56,297 nt of DNA from Sphingomonadaceae bacterium (GTDB taxonomy: Bacteria > Pseudomonadota > Alphaproteobacteria > Sphingomonadales > Sphingomonadaceae), in the NCBI GenBank assembly GCA_947476425.1, contig CANJQJ010000018.1:1-56297 (forward strand). Direction: 5' to 3'. The translations under genes and the position numbers were made by a program. This document shows positions 18,420-26,636 of the stretch, piece by piece. The notes beneath the pieces are model-generated. The model saw only the letters and a program-made list of their open reading frames with translations. It did no database searches and was not told where the DNA came from. Numbering within the stretch: the stretch's first letter is position 1; the number at the start of each line of letters is the position of its first letter.

Positions 18420-19745
18420 ATGGAAGAAAGCCTTTCGGCGCCAATCCGCCATCCGATCGCATGGCAGGATGAGAGCTTCTACGACGAAGCCGCGCTCGAT
18501 ACCGAGCTACGCCGGGTGTTCGACATCTGTCATGGTTGCCGCCGTTGCTTCAACCTGTGCGACAGTTTCCCGACCTTGTTCGACCTGATCGACGAGAGCG
18601 AGCATGAGGATGTCGAGCATCTCGACTCCGCCGATTTCAAGCCGGTGGTCGATGCCTGCACGCTGTGCGACATGTGCTTCATGGCGAAGTGCCCCTATGT
18701 GCCGCCGCACAGTTTCGATCTCGATTTCCCGCACCTGATGCTGCGCCATCGCGCCGTCGAACATGCCAAGGGCAAGACCAGCTTCGCCGATAAGGAACTC
18801 GCCAAGACCGATCGCAACGGCAAGCTCGGATCGATGCTGAGCGGGCTGGCCAATTTCGCGACCAAGGAAGGCGGGCTGGCTCGACCGGTGATGCAGGCGG
18901 TTGTCGGCATCGACAAGCGCGCCTACCTCCCCGAATTCGCCGACCTGCCGCTGACCGTGAAGGCTGGGCCGACGATCCCGCGCCCCAACCCCGATGCGCC
19001 GGGCTTCGGCCGCAAGGTTGCGCTTTATGCGACCTGCTATGGCAATTTCAACGACCAGACTCCTGGGGATGCGGCGATCAAGGTGCTAACGCATAATGGC
19101 GTCGAAGTCCGGGTCGAGCATCCCGAATGCTGCGGCATGCCGAAGTTCGAGAATGGTGACCTGTCGGCAGTTGCGAGTGCGGCCGAGCGCGTGGCTGCGC
19201 ATTTCGCGCCGCTGATCGCCGAGGGCTATGACATCGTACCGCTCACCACGAGCTGCTCGCTGATGCTCAAGTTCGAATGGCCGCTGATGTTGCCCGGCAA
19301 CGCCGCCATAAAGGCGCTGTCGAAGGCTACTTTCGATCTGTCGCAATATGTCGTGCTGCTGTCGAAGCAGGCGGGGCTCGTGCCGATCGAGGCGATGCCA
19401 TCGAGCATTGCGGTCCATTTCGCCTGCCATTCGCGTGCCCAGAACATGGGGCCCAAGGCGATGGACATGCTGCGACTGATCCCCGAGGCAAAGCCGGTGC
19501 TGACCGAACGCTGCTCGGGACATGGCGGCAAGTGGGGCATCTTCAAGCAGAATTTCGACACTGCCGTGAAGGTCGGCCGTCCCGCTGCGCGGGCGATGGC
19601 GAAGGACAATCCGGATTTCATGGTCAGCGAATGCCCGTTGGCCGGCCCGCATCTCAAGCAGGTGATGGAGCTTTCGGGGGTGGAGAAGGTTCCTGACAGG
19701 GTTGGTCATCCAATCGAGATCATGGCCCGGGCTTATGGATTTTAG
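18420..19745 (+). CDS. Two-[4Fe-4S], CCG-domain oxidoreductase (heterodisulfide reductase/GlpC-like)
   Basis: This 441-aa soluble protein has two ferredoxin-type cluster motifs, Cys37-40-43-47 (CHGCRRCFNLC) and Cys80-83-86-91 (CTLCDMCFMAKCP). Two CCG-type cysteine regions follow (YATCYGNF with HPECCGMP, and FACHSRAQN with ERCSGHGG), as in HdrD and GlpC subunits. There is no membrane segment. The family carries electrons between a donor and a thiol or flavin partner. The ATG at 18420 lies 38 bp after repeat copy B. With rubrerythrin upstream and DUF3501 downstream, it probably serves a peroxide- or thiol-related redox step, but the partner is unknown. Confidence 0.88.
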   Translation: MEESLSAPIRHPIAWQDESFYDEAALDTELRRVFDICHGCRRCFNLCDSFPTLFDLIDESEHEDVEHLDSADFKPVVDACTLCDMCFMAKCPYVPPHSFDLDFPHLMLRHRAVEHAKGKTSFADKELAKTDRNGKLGSMLSGLANFATKEGGLARPVMQAVVGIDKRAYLPEFADLPLTVKAGPTIPRPNPDAPGFGRKVALYATCYGNFNDQTPGDAAIKVLTHNGVEVRVEHPECCGMPKFENGDLSAVASAAERVAAHFAPLIAEGYDIVPLTTSCSLMLKFEWPLMLPGNAAIKALSKATFDLSQYVVLLSKQAGLVPIEAMPSSIAVHFACHSRAQNMGPKAMDMLRLIPEAKPVLTERCSGHGGKWGIFKQNFDTAVKVGRPAARAMAKDNPDFMVSECPLAGPHLKQVMELSGVEKVPDRVGHPIEIMARAYGF

Positions 19746-19756
19746 CGCGACGCCAT

Positions 19757-19822
19757 GTACCCCGGCGAAGGCCGGGGCCCAGGCTTGACGCTGCGACTGG
19801 ACCCCGGCCTTCGCCGGGGTAC
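19757..19822. repeat. Second-type palindromic repeat (66 bp)
   Basis: The repeat runs from GTACCCCGGCGAAGGCCGGGG to CCCCGGCCTTCGCCGGGGTAC, two inverted hairpin halves with terminal GTAC. It belongs to a different GC-rich palindrome family from the CGTCATCCC repeats. It lies between the Fe-S protein stop and the DUF3501 start, inside the probable operon. Confidence 0.85.
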
Positions 19823-19853
19823 GGTCGATGGAAGATGTAAAAAAGGAACGATC

Positions 19854-20447
19854 ATGCCCCGGAACCAGCGCATCATCACTGCCGATGACATCATGGCACT
19901 CGGCACCTACGAGACCATCCGCGCTGAGAAGCGGCAGGAGAATATCCTGCGCAAGAAATATCGTCGGCTCTCGGTGGGGCCGCACGTCAATGTCCTGTTC
20001 GAGAATTGGGACACGATGTGGTGGCAGGTGCAGGAAATGCTGCGCATCGAAAAGGGCGGGGACGAGCAGCTGGTCGATGAGCTGGCGGCCTATAACCCGA
20101 TGATCCCCAACGGACGCGAGCTTACCTGCACGCTGATGTTCGAGATCGACGATCCAGCGGTGCGTGCCCGTGTCCTTGGTGGACTTGGCGGCATCGAGGA
20201 GCATTTCGTGATCAGCATCGCGAACGAGCGCGTCCAGGGCATCGCGGAGGACGATGTCGAGCGCAGCCGTGCGGACGGCAAGACATCGAGCGTCCACTTC
20301 ATCCACTTCGCTTTCACCGACGAGCAGGTCGCCAAATGGAAGAGCGGGGAGGGACAGGCGATGTTTCACATCGAGCACCCGAACTACGGGCATATCGCGC
20401 TGATCAGTGAGTCGATGCGGCGCGAGCTGGCAGGTGACTTCAGCTGA
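19854..20447 (+). CDS. DUF3501 family protein
   Basis: This is a 197-aa cytosolic protein started at the ATG at 19854, preceded by AAAAAAGGAA. It begins MPRNQRIITADDIMALGTYE and contains the invariant-looking RRLSVGPHVNVLFENWDTMW segment. No catalytic motif is recognised. DUF3501 genes recur next to rubrerythrin and heterodisulfide-reductase-like Fe-S genes in proteobacteria, which suggests a shared but undefined redox function. The in-frame upstream part (from 19755) is translated repeat and is excluded. Confidence 0.87.
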   Translation: MPRNQRIITADDIMALGTYETIRAEKRQENILRKKYRRLSVGPHVNVLFENWDTMWWQVQEMLRIEKGGDEQLVDELAAYNPMIPNGRELTCTLMFEIDDPAVRARVLGGLGGIEEHFVISIANERVQGIAEDDVERSRADGKTSSVHFIHFAFTDEQVAKWKSGEGQAMFHIEHPNYGHIALISESMRRELAGDFS

Positions 20448-20474
20448 CGATATCGGGCTTGCCGGCGCTCAGGC

Positions 20475-20870
20475 TCAGGGGCGCCTGATGTCGCCGGTGG
20501 CCTGAAGGATGGCGCGCTCGAGGGTCGCTATCGTATAGGGCTTGGCTACGACCTTGATCTCGTCGAACCCGCCCTGCGATCCGGCGCTGCCATAGCCCGT
20601 CGTGAAGATGAACTGCTTTCCGGCGTCGCGAAGCGCATGTGCCACTGGCGTGCTCATCACCCCATTGAGGTTGATATCGAGCAGGGCCAGATCGAAATCA
20701 CATTGCTCGACCTTGGCCAGTGCATCGTTCACCGATGCCGCTTGCCCGGCAACGACGAAGCCCAGTTGTTCGATCATGTCCTCCGCCGTCATCGCGATGA
20801 CCGCCTCGTCTTCGATGACAAGGATGCGGAGCTGGACGTTCGAGGCGGCCTCAGTCTGATTCTCTATCAT
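20475..20870 (-). CDS. Single-domain response regulator
   Basis: This is a 131-aa receiver-only protein started at the ATG at 20870. The phospho-acceptor is Asp65 in LALLDINLNG, the acidic pair lies at Glu20-Asp21, and the conserved Lys is in VVAKPYT. There is no output domain, so it likely acts as a phosphate shuttle or sink. Its start overlaps the stop of the upstream HWE kinase by ATGA, indicating translational coupling and a cognate pair. Receivers of this kind accompany HWE kinases in alphaproteobacterial stress signalling. Confidence 0.92.
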   Translation of the reverse strand: MIENQTEAASNVQLRILVIEDEAVIAMTAEDMIEQLGFVVAGQAASVNDALAKVEQCDFDLALLDINLNGVMSTPVAHALRDAGKQFIFTTGYGSAGSQGGFDEIKVVAKPYTIATLERAILQATGDIRRP

Positions 20871-22810
20871 GCAAACTCCGGCAAAGTGGCGGTTATCGTA
20901 CAGTCCAGTCCGGCGGGACGAAAGGCGACGTCGACCGTGCCGACGAGATCGCTCGCGAGCGCACGCTCGATCATGCGCAGCCCGAAGCCGCGGGAATCGG
21001 GCTCGATCACCTGAGGCCCGCCGATTTCCCGCCAAGTGAGCGTGAGCGCCCGCTCGCGATCCAGCCGCCAGCTCAGTTCGACCTTGCCCTCGGGCCGCGA
21101 AAGGGATCCGTATTTCGCGGCGTTCGTGCCAAGCTCGTGCAACGCGAGCACCAGCGATATCGCAGCCTTGGGTGGCAGCACGACGCGTGGGCCCGCAGTC
21201 ACGATCCTTCCGGGAGGATCGCCATAGGGTCCCATCGCATCGGCAACCAGCGCATCGATCGTAGCGCCCTCCCAGCATTGCTGGGTGAGCAGGTCATGCG
21301 CCGCCGCAAGCATTCCAAGGCGTGCCTGGAAACTTTGCTGCCCATCGGCGATGCTTCGCTGGTTTCGGAAGCTCTGCATCGCGAGCCCCTGCACGAGCGC
21401 CAGGGTATTCTTGACCCGATGATTCAACTCGTTGATCAGCAGTTGCTGGCGTTCGTCGAAGGCGCGCTTCTCGGTGATGTCGCGTGCGACGGCGTGGAGA
21501 CCGATCGGTCGTTCGTCAGTGCCGATGGTCAACGCCGAATTCACGTCCCACTGGCGCGTTTCGCCAAATGCGGTGGACACCGAGACCTCGTAGCGCGTGA
21601 CGCCACCATCCTGGAGCTTTCGGCGAAGCATCGAACGCGTGCGATCGAACTCGTCGGGGGATACGAAATCGGCGATGGAACGGCCAACGATCCGCTCGGC
21701 AGGAAGGCCAATCGCCTCGGCCGCGGCCGGATTGCAGGCGGTGATGGTCTGTTCGAGATCGGCCGTGAAGATGATGTCCCGCGCCTGTTCGAAGATCAGC
21801 CGATGGCGGCGCTCGCTTTCCCGCAGGACCATTTCGGAGCGGCTGCGCGCGAGCTCTTCCCAGAGGCGGCCAGCAACGCCCTGCAGCATGAGTAGCTCGC
21901 CCGCCGACCAGCTGTGCGGATCGGCATTCTGGACAAACAGCGCTGCGGTATAGCTGCCATCGCGCAGGATCGGCACTGCTGCCGTTGAGCGAATGCCGAG
22001 CGTGGCATAGCGCTGGATGACATCCGCTTCGGAAATCCGGGAATCATTGTAGACATCATCGACGGCGAAGGTCTCCCCCATCCGCATCGCCTGATGCACG
22101 GCTTGGCCAAGGGATCCGAACGACATCGTTCCTGTAAGCGGCCGCATGCTGCCGCTGGCCCAGCAGGAATCGATCCGGACGAGGCGCTCGGCCTGATCGA
22201 CCTCGCCATAGCCGACCCGCCCGACGCCGAGATGCTCGCCCACCGTCTGCAACGCCGTTGCCATTATGCCGGCGGACGAATCCATCGTGCGGATGCGATC
22301 CGAAAGCTGAAGGAGCAATCGGCTGCGGCGATCGGCGAAGACGCGATCGGTGGTTTCCTGGCCCTGGTTGAAGATCCCCGCGACCCGGCCGTCTTCACCG
22401 GCAATCGGGGTGAAGCTGTAATCCCAATAGGTCTCCTCCAGCCGACCGAAGCGTCGCATCGGGAGATACTGGTCGTTCGAGACGATGCCCTTGCCATAGG
22501 CGAAGACGGCCTTGAGCTGGGGTCCGATGACATGCCAGATATCGGGCCAGACGAGATGCGCGGGCTGGCCGAGCGCCTGCGGGTGCCTTGGGCCGGGCAC
22601 CGAAGCCCAGGCATCATTGTACAGCAGCCGAAGCTCCGAGCCCCAGTAGATTGCGGTTGGATAATTGCTGTTGAGGCAAATGCTCAGTGCGGACCGTAGC
22701 GATTGTGGCCAATCATTGGGGGCGCCAAGCGACGTGGCAGCCCAGTCGAATTCCCGGATCCTGCAGGCCATGTCGCTGTCGTTGGATAGCAGGGCACGGA
22801 ACTCAGGCAT
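20867..22810 (-). CDS. HWE-type sensor histidine kinase with PAS-GAF-PAS sensor region
   Basis: This is a soluble 647-aa kinase (from ATG 22810; a TTG 9 codons earlier is also open). In order it has a PAS-like region (about 25-165), a GAF domain (about 165-320), a second PAS (about 335-455, FEQARDIIFTADLEQTIT), and an HWE kinase core with His in INELNHRVKNTLALVQG and the ATP site HELGTNAAKYGSLS. There are no membrane spans. It is coupled to the single-domain response regulator downstream. A perfect EcfG-type promoter lies about 80 bp upstream, so the pair is probably part of the general stress regulon. Confidence 0.9.
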   Translation of the reverse strand: MPEFRALLSNDSDMACRIREFDWAATSLGAPNDWPQSLRSALSICLNSNYPTAIYWGSELRLLYNDAWASVPGPRHPQALGQPAHLVWPDIWHVIGPQLKAVFAYGKGIVSNDQYLPMRRFGRLEETYWDYSFTPIAGEDGRVAGIFNQGQETTDRVFADRRSRLLLQLSDRIRTMDSSAGIMATALQTVGEHLGVGRVGYGEVDQAERLVRIDSCWASGSMRPLTGTMSFGSLGQAVHQAMRMGETFAVDDVYNDSRISEADVIQRYATLGIRSTAAVPILRDGSYTAALFVQNADPHSWSAGELLMLQGVAGRLWEELARSRSEMVLRESERRHRLIFEQARDIIFTADLEQTITACNPAAAEAIGLPAERIVGRSIADFVSPDEFDRTRSMLRRKLQDGGVTRYEVSVSTAFGETRQWDVNSALTIGTDERPIGLHAVARDITEKRAFDERQQLLINELNHRVKNTLALVQGLAMQSFRNQRSIADGQQSFQARLGMLAAAHDLLTQQCWEGATIDALVADAMGPYGDPPGRIVTAGPRVVLPPKAAISLVLALHELGTNAAKYGSLSRPEGKVELSWRLDRERALTLTWREIGGPQVIEPDSRGFGLRMIERALASDLVGTVDVAFRPAGLDCTITATLPEFA

Positions 22811-22888
22811 CGGCGAAACGCTCGCTCGGTATGGCAAAAAATGCTGCGGCCAACGCCGGACGAATAGTCAAAGCCCCCATGGGAGCGC

Positions 22889-22913
22889 AACGCCGTCACC
22901 GGTTGTTGGTTCC
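22889..22913 (-). promoter_or_regulatory. EcfG-type promoter of the HWE kinase operon
   Basis: Read on the minus strand the site is GGAAC (22913-22909), a 16-bp spacer and CGTT (22892-22889). This is an exact match to the alphaproteobacterial general-stress sigma factor consensus GGAAC-N16/17-CGTT. It lies 79 bp before the ATG at 22810 and 52 bp before the alternative TTG. Confidence 0.65.
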
Positions 22914-23007
22914 GTAAAAATTATGCCTTGATACAACAACAAAACAAATCAGCGCTCGGCTGGCTCGCATTCTCGTGGTTTCAAATTCGAGTATCGCTGC
23001 GCGTTTT

Positions 23008-23694
23008 TCAGGCCAGCTTGAATCCCTCACGGTTGAACGCAGCTGATAGCTCGCCATTGCCCTTGGGGCCGAGCTTTTCGTGAAGCGATGGGAAAATCGA
23101 CTCTTCTTCCTCACGCATATGCTTTTCAAGTTCGGCGCGGAATTCGACGATCTTGTCGGTCCAGGCGCGGTTGTTGCGCGGCATGTGCTCTAGATCGAAG
23201 AGATATTGCTTCACATAGCCATGCTCGTGATTGAGATGATCGGCCTGATCGGGATCGCCATGATCGCGCAGGCTCGGGTAAAGCACATTCTCCTCCTCGA
23301 ACGCATGTTTGGCGAGGGCATGCTTGAGCTGCATCAACAGCAGGCCGCGCTTTGCGGTCTGGCTGTTCTCGGTAGCTTCGAGCTTGTCGAAGATCTTGCG
23401 GGCAGCCTGGTGCTCGGCCTTGATCGAATCGAACCAGTCACCGGAGAAGGCGGATACTGCCTGCACCGCCGCCTTGCGACCGATCGTGGCGGCGAGGCCT
23501 GCAATCAGGCCGGCAGCCGCCGCACCAACCATCGCGCCGGTGCCAAAGGCATGATCATGGCCGTTGCCGTTGGCGCCATTTGACGGGCGATCGGATTTTT
23601 CGTGCTGGGTCGCTGACGACTTTGCCCTGCTCGCCCGACGTGCTGTCGGCTTGGCAGGGCCCTCATTGCTGTCGCTTGTGGTTGTCGTAGCCAT
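23008..23694 (-). CDS. Hemerythrin HHE-domain protein
   Basis: This is a 228-aa protein started at the ATG at 23694, preceded by GAGGAG. The first ~55 residues are polar and disordered-looking (Thr/Ser/Lys rich). A Gly/Ala-rich hydrophobic stretch (GAMVGAAAAGLIAGLAATIG, about 53-72) could insert into or associate with a membrane. The HHE domain follows with His ligands in AEHQAARKIFDKLE, KHAFEEENVLYP, HLNHEHGYV and HMREEEESIFP, forming an oxygen-, NO- or iron-sensing diiron site. An EcfG-like promoter lies upstream, which fits a general-stress protein. Confidence 0.87.
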   Translation of the reverse strand: MATTTTSDSNEGPAKPTARRASRAKSSATQHEKSDRPSNGANGNGHDHAFGTGAMVGAAAAGLIAGLAATIGRKAAVQAVSAFSGDWFDSIKAEHQAARKIFDKLEATENSQTAKRGLLLMQLKHALAKHAFEEENVLYPSLRDHGDPDQADHLNHEHGYVKQYLFDLEHMPRNNRAWTDKIVEFRAELEKHMREEEESIFPSLHEKLGPKGNGELSAAFNREGFKLA

Positions 23695-23726
23695 GGCTTT
23701 TCTCCTCATGCCCCTACGGCTGCGAC

Positions 23727-23751
23727 AACCTTTGGCGGACTTGAGGGTTCC
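23727..23751 (-). promoter_or_regulatory. Possible EcfG-type promoter of the hemerythrin gene
   Basis: On the minus strand GGAAC (23751-23747) is followed by 16 bp and GGTT (23730-23727), one base from GGAAC-N16-CGTT. It is 32 bp from the hemerythrin start codon. Confidence 0.5.
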
Positions 23752-23783
23752 TCGCCTCGGCCCGTTACGGACCTGCTATTGCT

Positions 23784-25835
23784 TCAGCCCAACGCAGCCT
23801 TGAGTTCGGCGATCCATGCATCGGCGACGCTGTCCGAAGGCGCGCGCCAATCGCCGCGCGGGCTGAGGCTGCCGCCGGGCGAAACCTTGGGGCCGTTGGG
23901 TATCGCGGAGCGCTTGTACTGGCTGGTCGCGAAGAAGCGGCGGAGGAATTGCTCGAGCCAGTGGACGATCGTGGCGCGGTCATAGGCGGTCTTGCGGCTC
24001 GCCGGATAGGCATCGGGCCAGGTGCCGGCGTCCACGTCGCTCCAGGCATGTTCGGCGAGGAAGGCCACCTTCGAAGGCGGCAGGGCCTGGCGCAATATAT
24101 GGTAGAGGAAGAAATCGTTGAGCGCGTACGGCCCGATCTTCTCCTCGGTGCTCTGGATCGCGCCGTCGGCACCCGCCGGAACGAGCTCCGGCGAGATCTC
24201 GGTTTCGAGGATCGCGGTGAGGATCTGGCCAGTGCCCTTGTCGAACTGGCTGGTCTGGACGCTCCAGCGGATGAGATACTGGATGAGCGTCTTGGGAACG
24301 CCGCTGTTGACGGCATAATGGCTCATCTGGTCGCCGACGCCATAGGTGCACCAGCCAAGCGCGAGTTCCGAAAGATCGCCGGTGCCGATTACGAAGCCGT
24401 TTCGCTGGTTGGCGATGCGGAAGAGATAATCGGTTCGCAATCCGGCCTGCACATTCTCGAACGTGATGTCGTAGACCGGCTGGCCCTTGGCAAAAGGGTG
24501 GGCGATGTCGGCGAGCATTTGGCGTGCGGCGGGCCGGATATCGATCTCGTCGGCCTCGATACCCATCGCCTTCATGAGCGCCCAGGCATTGGATTTCGTC
24601 CCATCGCTGGTTGCGAAACCGGGCATGGTGTAGCCGAGGATCGTCGAGCGCGGCAGGCCGAGCAGGTCGCACGCCTTCGCCGCGACGATCAGCGCGTGGG
24701 TGGAATCGAGCCCTCCTGAAATACCGATCACCATATGATCGCCGGGTGTCGCCTCGAAGCGGCGCGCCAGCCCATCGACCTGGATGTTGAAGGCTTCGTA
24801 GCAATCCTGCGCAAGGCGCTCGGGTCGATCGGGAACGTAGGGAAAACGGCGCTGGCGACGCTTGAGCCCGACGTCGGAAACCTGGACGGGATGGTCGAAG
24901 CCGATCCGGCGGAAGCGCTGCTCGGGATGTCCGGCATGCGCCGCGGAATCGTTGAAGGTCCCTGTTCGCATCCGTTCCAGCCGCAAGCGCCCGGTATCGA
25001 CATCGGCGACGATGAGCTGGGGCGAGCGACTGAAACGCGCGGAGGTGACAAGCTCGGCGCCGAGCTCATTGATCACGCTCTGGCCGTCCCAGGCCATGTC
25101 AGTAGTGCTCTCGCCTGCGCCAGCGGCCGAATAGACATAGGCTGCGCTGCATCGCATCGCCTGCGAAGCACAAAGCAGCGCGCGATCGTCCGCCTTGCCG
25201 ATGATGATGTTCGATGCGGAGAGATTGCAGAGGATCAGCGCCCCGGCCAGCGCGCCGTCGGTCGACGGGGGCGTGGGGCCCCAGAAATCCTCGCAGATTT
25301 CGATGTGGAAGATGAAATCCGGAAGCGTGGTCGCGGCGAAGATCAGGTCCGCGCCGAACGGCACGGTCTGCCCGGCGACTGAAATGTCTAGCCCGGTGAG
25401 CCCAGCACCTGATGCGAACCAGCGCTTCTCGTAATATTCGCGGTAATTGGGCAGGAAGCTCTTCGGTACCACGCCCAATATCGCACCCCGCGCGATCGCG
25501 ACCGCGCAATTGTAGAGGCGACCATTGCGGCGCAGCGGCGCGCCGACGAGGATGACCGGGCGAAGCGTGGCGCTCGCCTTCACGACGTCCGCCAGCGCCA
25601 GTTCAACCGCATCCAGCAATGCGTCCTGGGTCAGCAAGTCGTCGATCGCATAGGATGAGAGGCAGAGCTCGGGGAGGACAAGCAAGTCGGCAGCCTCGGC
25701 ATCGGCAGCGCGCGCCTGTTCGATCACGGCTTCGGCATTCCGCGCGGGATCGGCAATGAACACGCGAGGCGTCGCTGCCGCCACCCGGACGAATCCGTGG
25801 CGATGGATCGAGTTGAAAGGCGCGGTTTCGCTCAT
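23784..25835 (-). CDS. nadE: Glutamine-dependent NAD+ synthetase
   Basis: This enzyme makes NAD from nicotinic acid adenine dinucleotide using ammonia released from glutamine. The 683-aa protein fuses an N-terminal nitrilase-type glutaminase (Glu in LPELCLSSY, Lys in PKSFLPNYREYYEKR, Cys in HIEICEDFWGP) to a C-terminal synthetase with the P-loop GISGGLDST. Both active sites look complete and the length is normal for the long form. I start at 25835 (MSETAPFNSIHRHGF); an ATG three codons upstream is possible. It is 48 bp from the modA-like gene, transcribed in the same direction. Confidence 0.95.
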   Translation of the reverse strand: MSETAPFNSIHRHGFVRVAAATPRVFIADPARNAEAVIEQARAADAEAADLLVLPELCLSSYAIDDLLTQDALLDAVELALADVVKASATLRPVILVGAPLRRNGRLYNCAVAIARGAILGVVPKSFLPNYREYYEKRWFASGAGLTGLDISVAGQTVPFGADLIFAATTLPDFIFHIEICEDFWGPTPPSTDGALAGALILCNLSASNIIIGKADDRALLCASQAMRCSAAYVYSAAGAGESTTDMAWDGQSVINELGAELVTSARFSRSPQLIVADVDTGRLRLERMRTGTFNDSAAHAGHPEQRFRRIGFDHPVQVSDVGLKRRQRRFPYVPDRPERLAQDCYEAFNIQVDGLARRFEATPGDHMVIGISGGLDSTHALIVAAKACDLLGLPRSTILGYTMPGFATSDGTKSNAWALMKAMGIEADEIDIRPAARQMLADIAHPFAKGQPVYDITFENVQAGLRTDYLFRIANQRNGFVIGTGDLSELALGWCTYGVGDQMSHYAVNSGVPKTLIQYLIRWSVQTSQFDKGTGQILTAILETEISPELVPAGADGAIQSTEEKIGPYALNDFFLYHILRQALPPSKVAFLAEHAWSDVDAGTWPDAYPASRKTAYDRATIVHWLEQFLRRFFATSQYKRSAIPNGPKVSPGGSLSPRGDWRAPSDSVADAWIAELKAALG

Positions 25836-25883
25836 CGTCTGCATTGGCTTTCGTTAGCAGTAAAATGCCGCAAGGTGATTAAC

Positions 25884-26636
25884 TCATCGCGCCGGCATCG
25901 TGAACCCGAAGCGAAGGAAGGTCGCACGACTCTGCGGGGACAGGAGGTAGCGCCGGAAACGCTCGGATTGCGGATTGGACGAGGTTACCGGGATTGCGAG
26001 CGTGTAGCGGATCGGCGAATGGCTGGTGCGCGGAAAAATCCCGACGACATGCACCCGCGGGGAGCTACGCGCATCGGTGAGATATACCACGCCGAGGCTG
26101 ACCTTGCGGCGCGCGACAAGATCGAGTGCTGCCCGGCTGTGCGGTGCGAGGGTGATCCGCCCGGCAATCGAAGGCCAGAGGTGGAGGTTGCGCAGCGCTG
26201 CTTCGCCATAGGGTTCGGGCGACATCGCCAGCTGCCCCGGACCGACTGGCAGCAGTGGATCGACTGGACCGAACAGGCCTTCCCCGCCACCGGGCGCAAC
26301 AAGCACGATGCGGTTGCCGATCAGATCGGCCATCGATCCCGGGCGGAGAAGTCCGCGCTGGGCGACCGCGTTCATCGGGGCGGGATCGGCGGAGACCAGC
26401 AGGTCGGCCGGTGCAAGGGCTTCGACCTGACGGGCGAGCTCGGCAGAGCCTCCGTAGCGCAGCGAAGGCCGTTCGAGGCCTTGCGCTTCCCAGGCGGCGG
26501 CAATCGCAGGAAGCGCGTCCTGGAGGCTCGCATCGGCAAGGACGAGAAGCGGACGCGCAAGCCCCGGGGTAGCGGCAAGCGAGAAAAGGAGCGCGAGAAA
26601 TGACCAACGCAATAGGCGGACTTGAGAAGTCGACAT
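25884..26636 (-). CDS. ModA-like periplasmic substrate-binding protein
   Basis: This 250-aa protein has a signal peptide (hydrophobic about 10-26, cleavage near LA-RP) and resembles molybdate-binding ModA: ADASLQDALPAIAAAWEAQG, LRYGGSAELARQVEALAPADLLVSAD, and a later LVARRKVSLGVVYLTDA. No modB or modC permease or ATPase gene is nearby. Its ATG overlaps the glpK stop (TGATG), so it is translated from the glp operon message. The ligand is therefore unclear: an oxyanion such as molybdate or tungstate by family, or something tied to glycerol metabolism by context. Confidence 0.75.
   Translation of the reverse strand: MSTSQVRLLRWSFLALLFSLAATPGLARPLLVLADASLQDALPAIAAAWEAQGLERPSLRYGGSAELARQVEALAPADLLVSADPAPMNAVAQRGLLRPGSMADLIGNRIVLVAPGGGEGLFGPVDPLLPVGPGQLAMSPEPYGEAALRNLHLWPSIAGRITLAPHSRAALDLVARRKVSLGVVYLTDARSSPRVHVVGIFPRTSHSPIRYTLAIPVTSSNPQSERFRRYLLSPQSRATFLRFGFTMPAR

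Noticed and set aside
19755-19853. Extended N-terminus of the DUF3501 protein
   Set aside because: The extra residues are translated palindromic repeat; a good ribosome site precedes the ATG at 19854.
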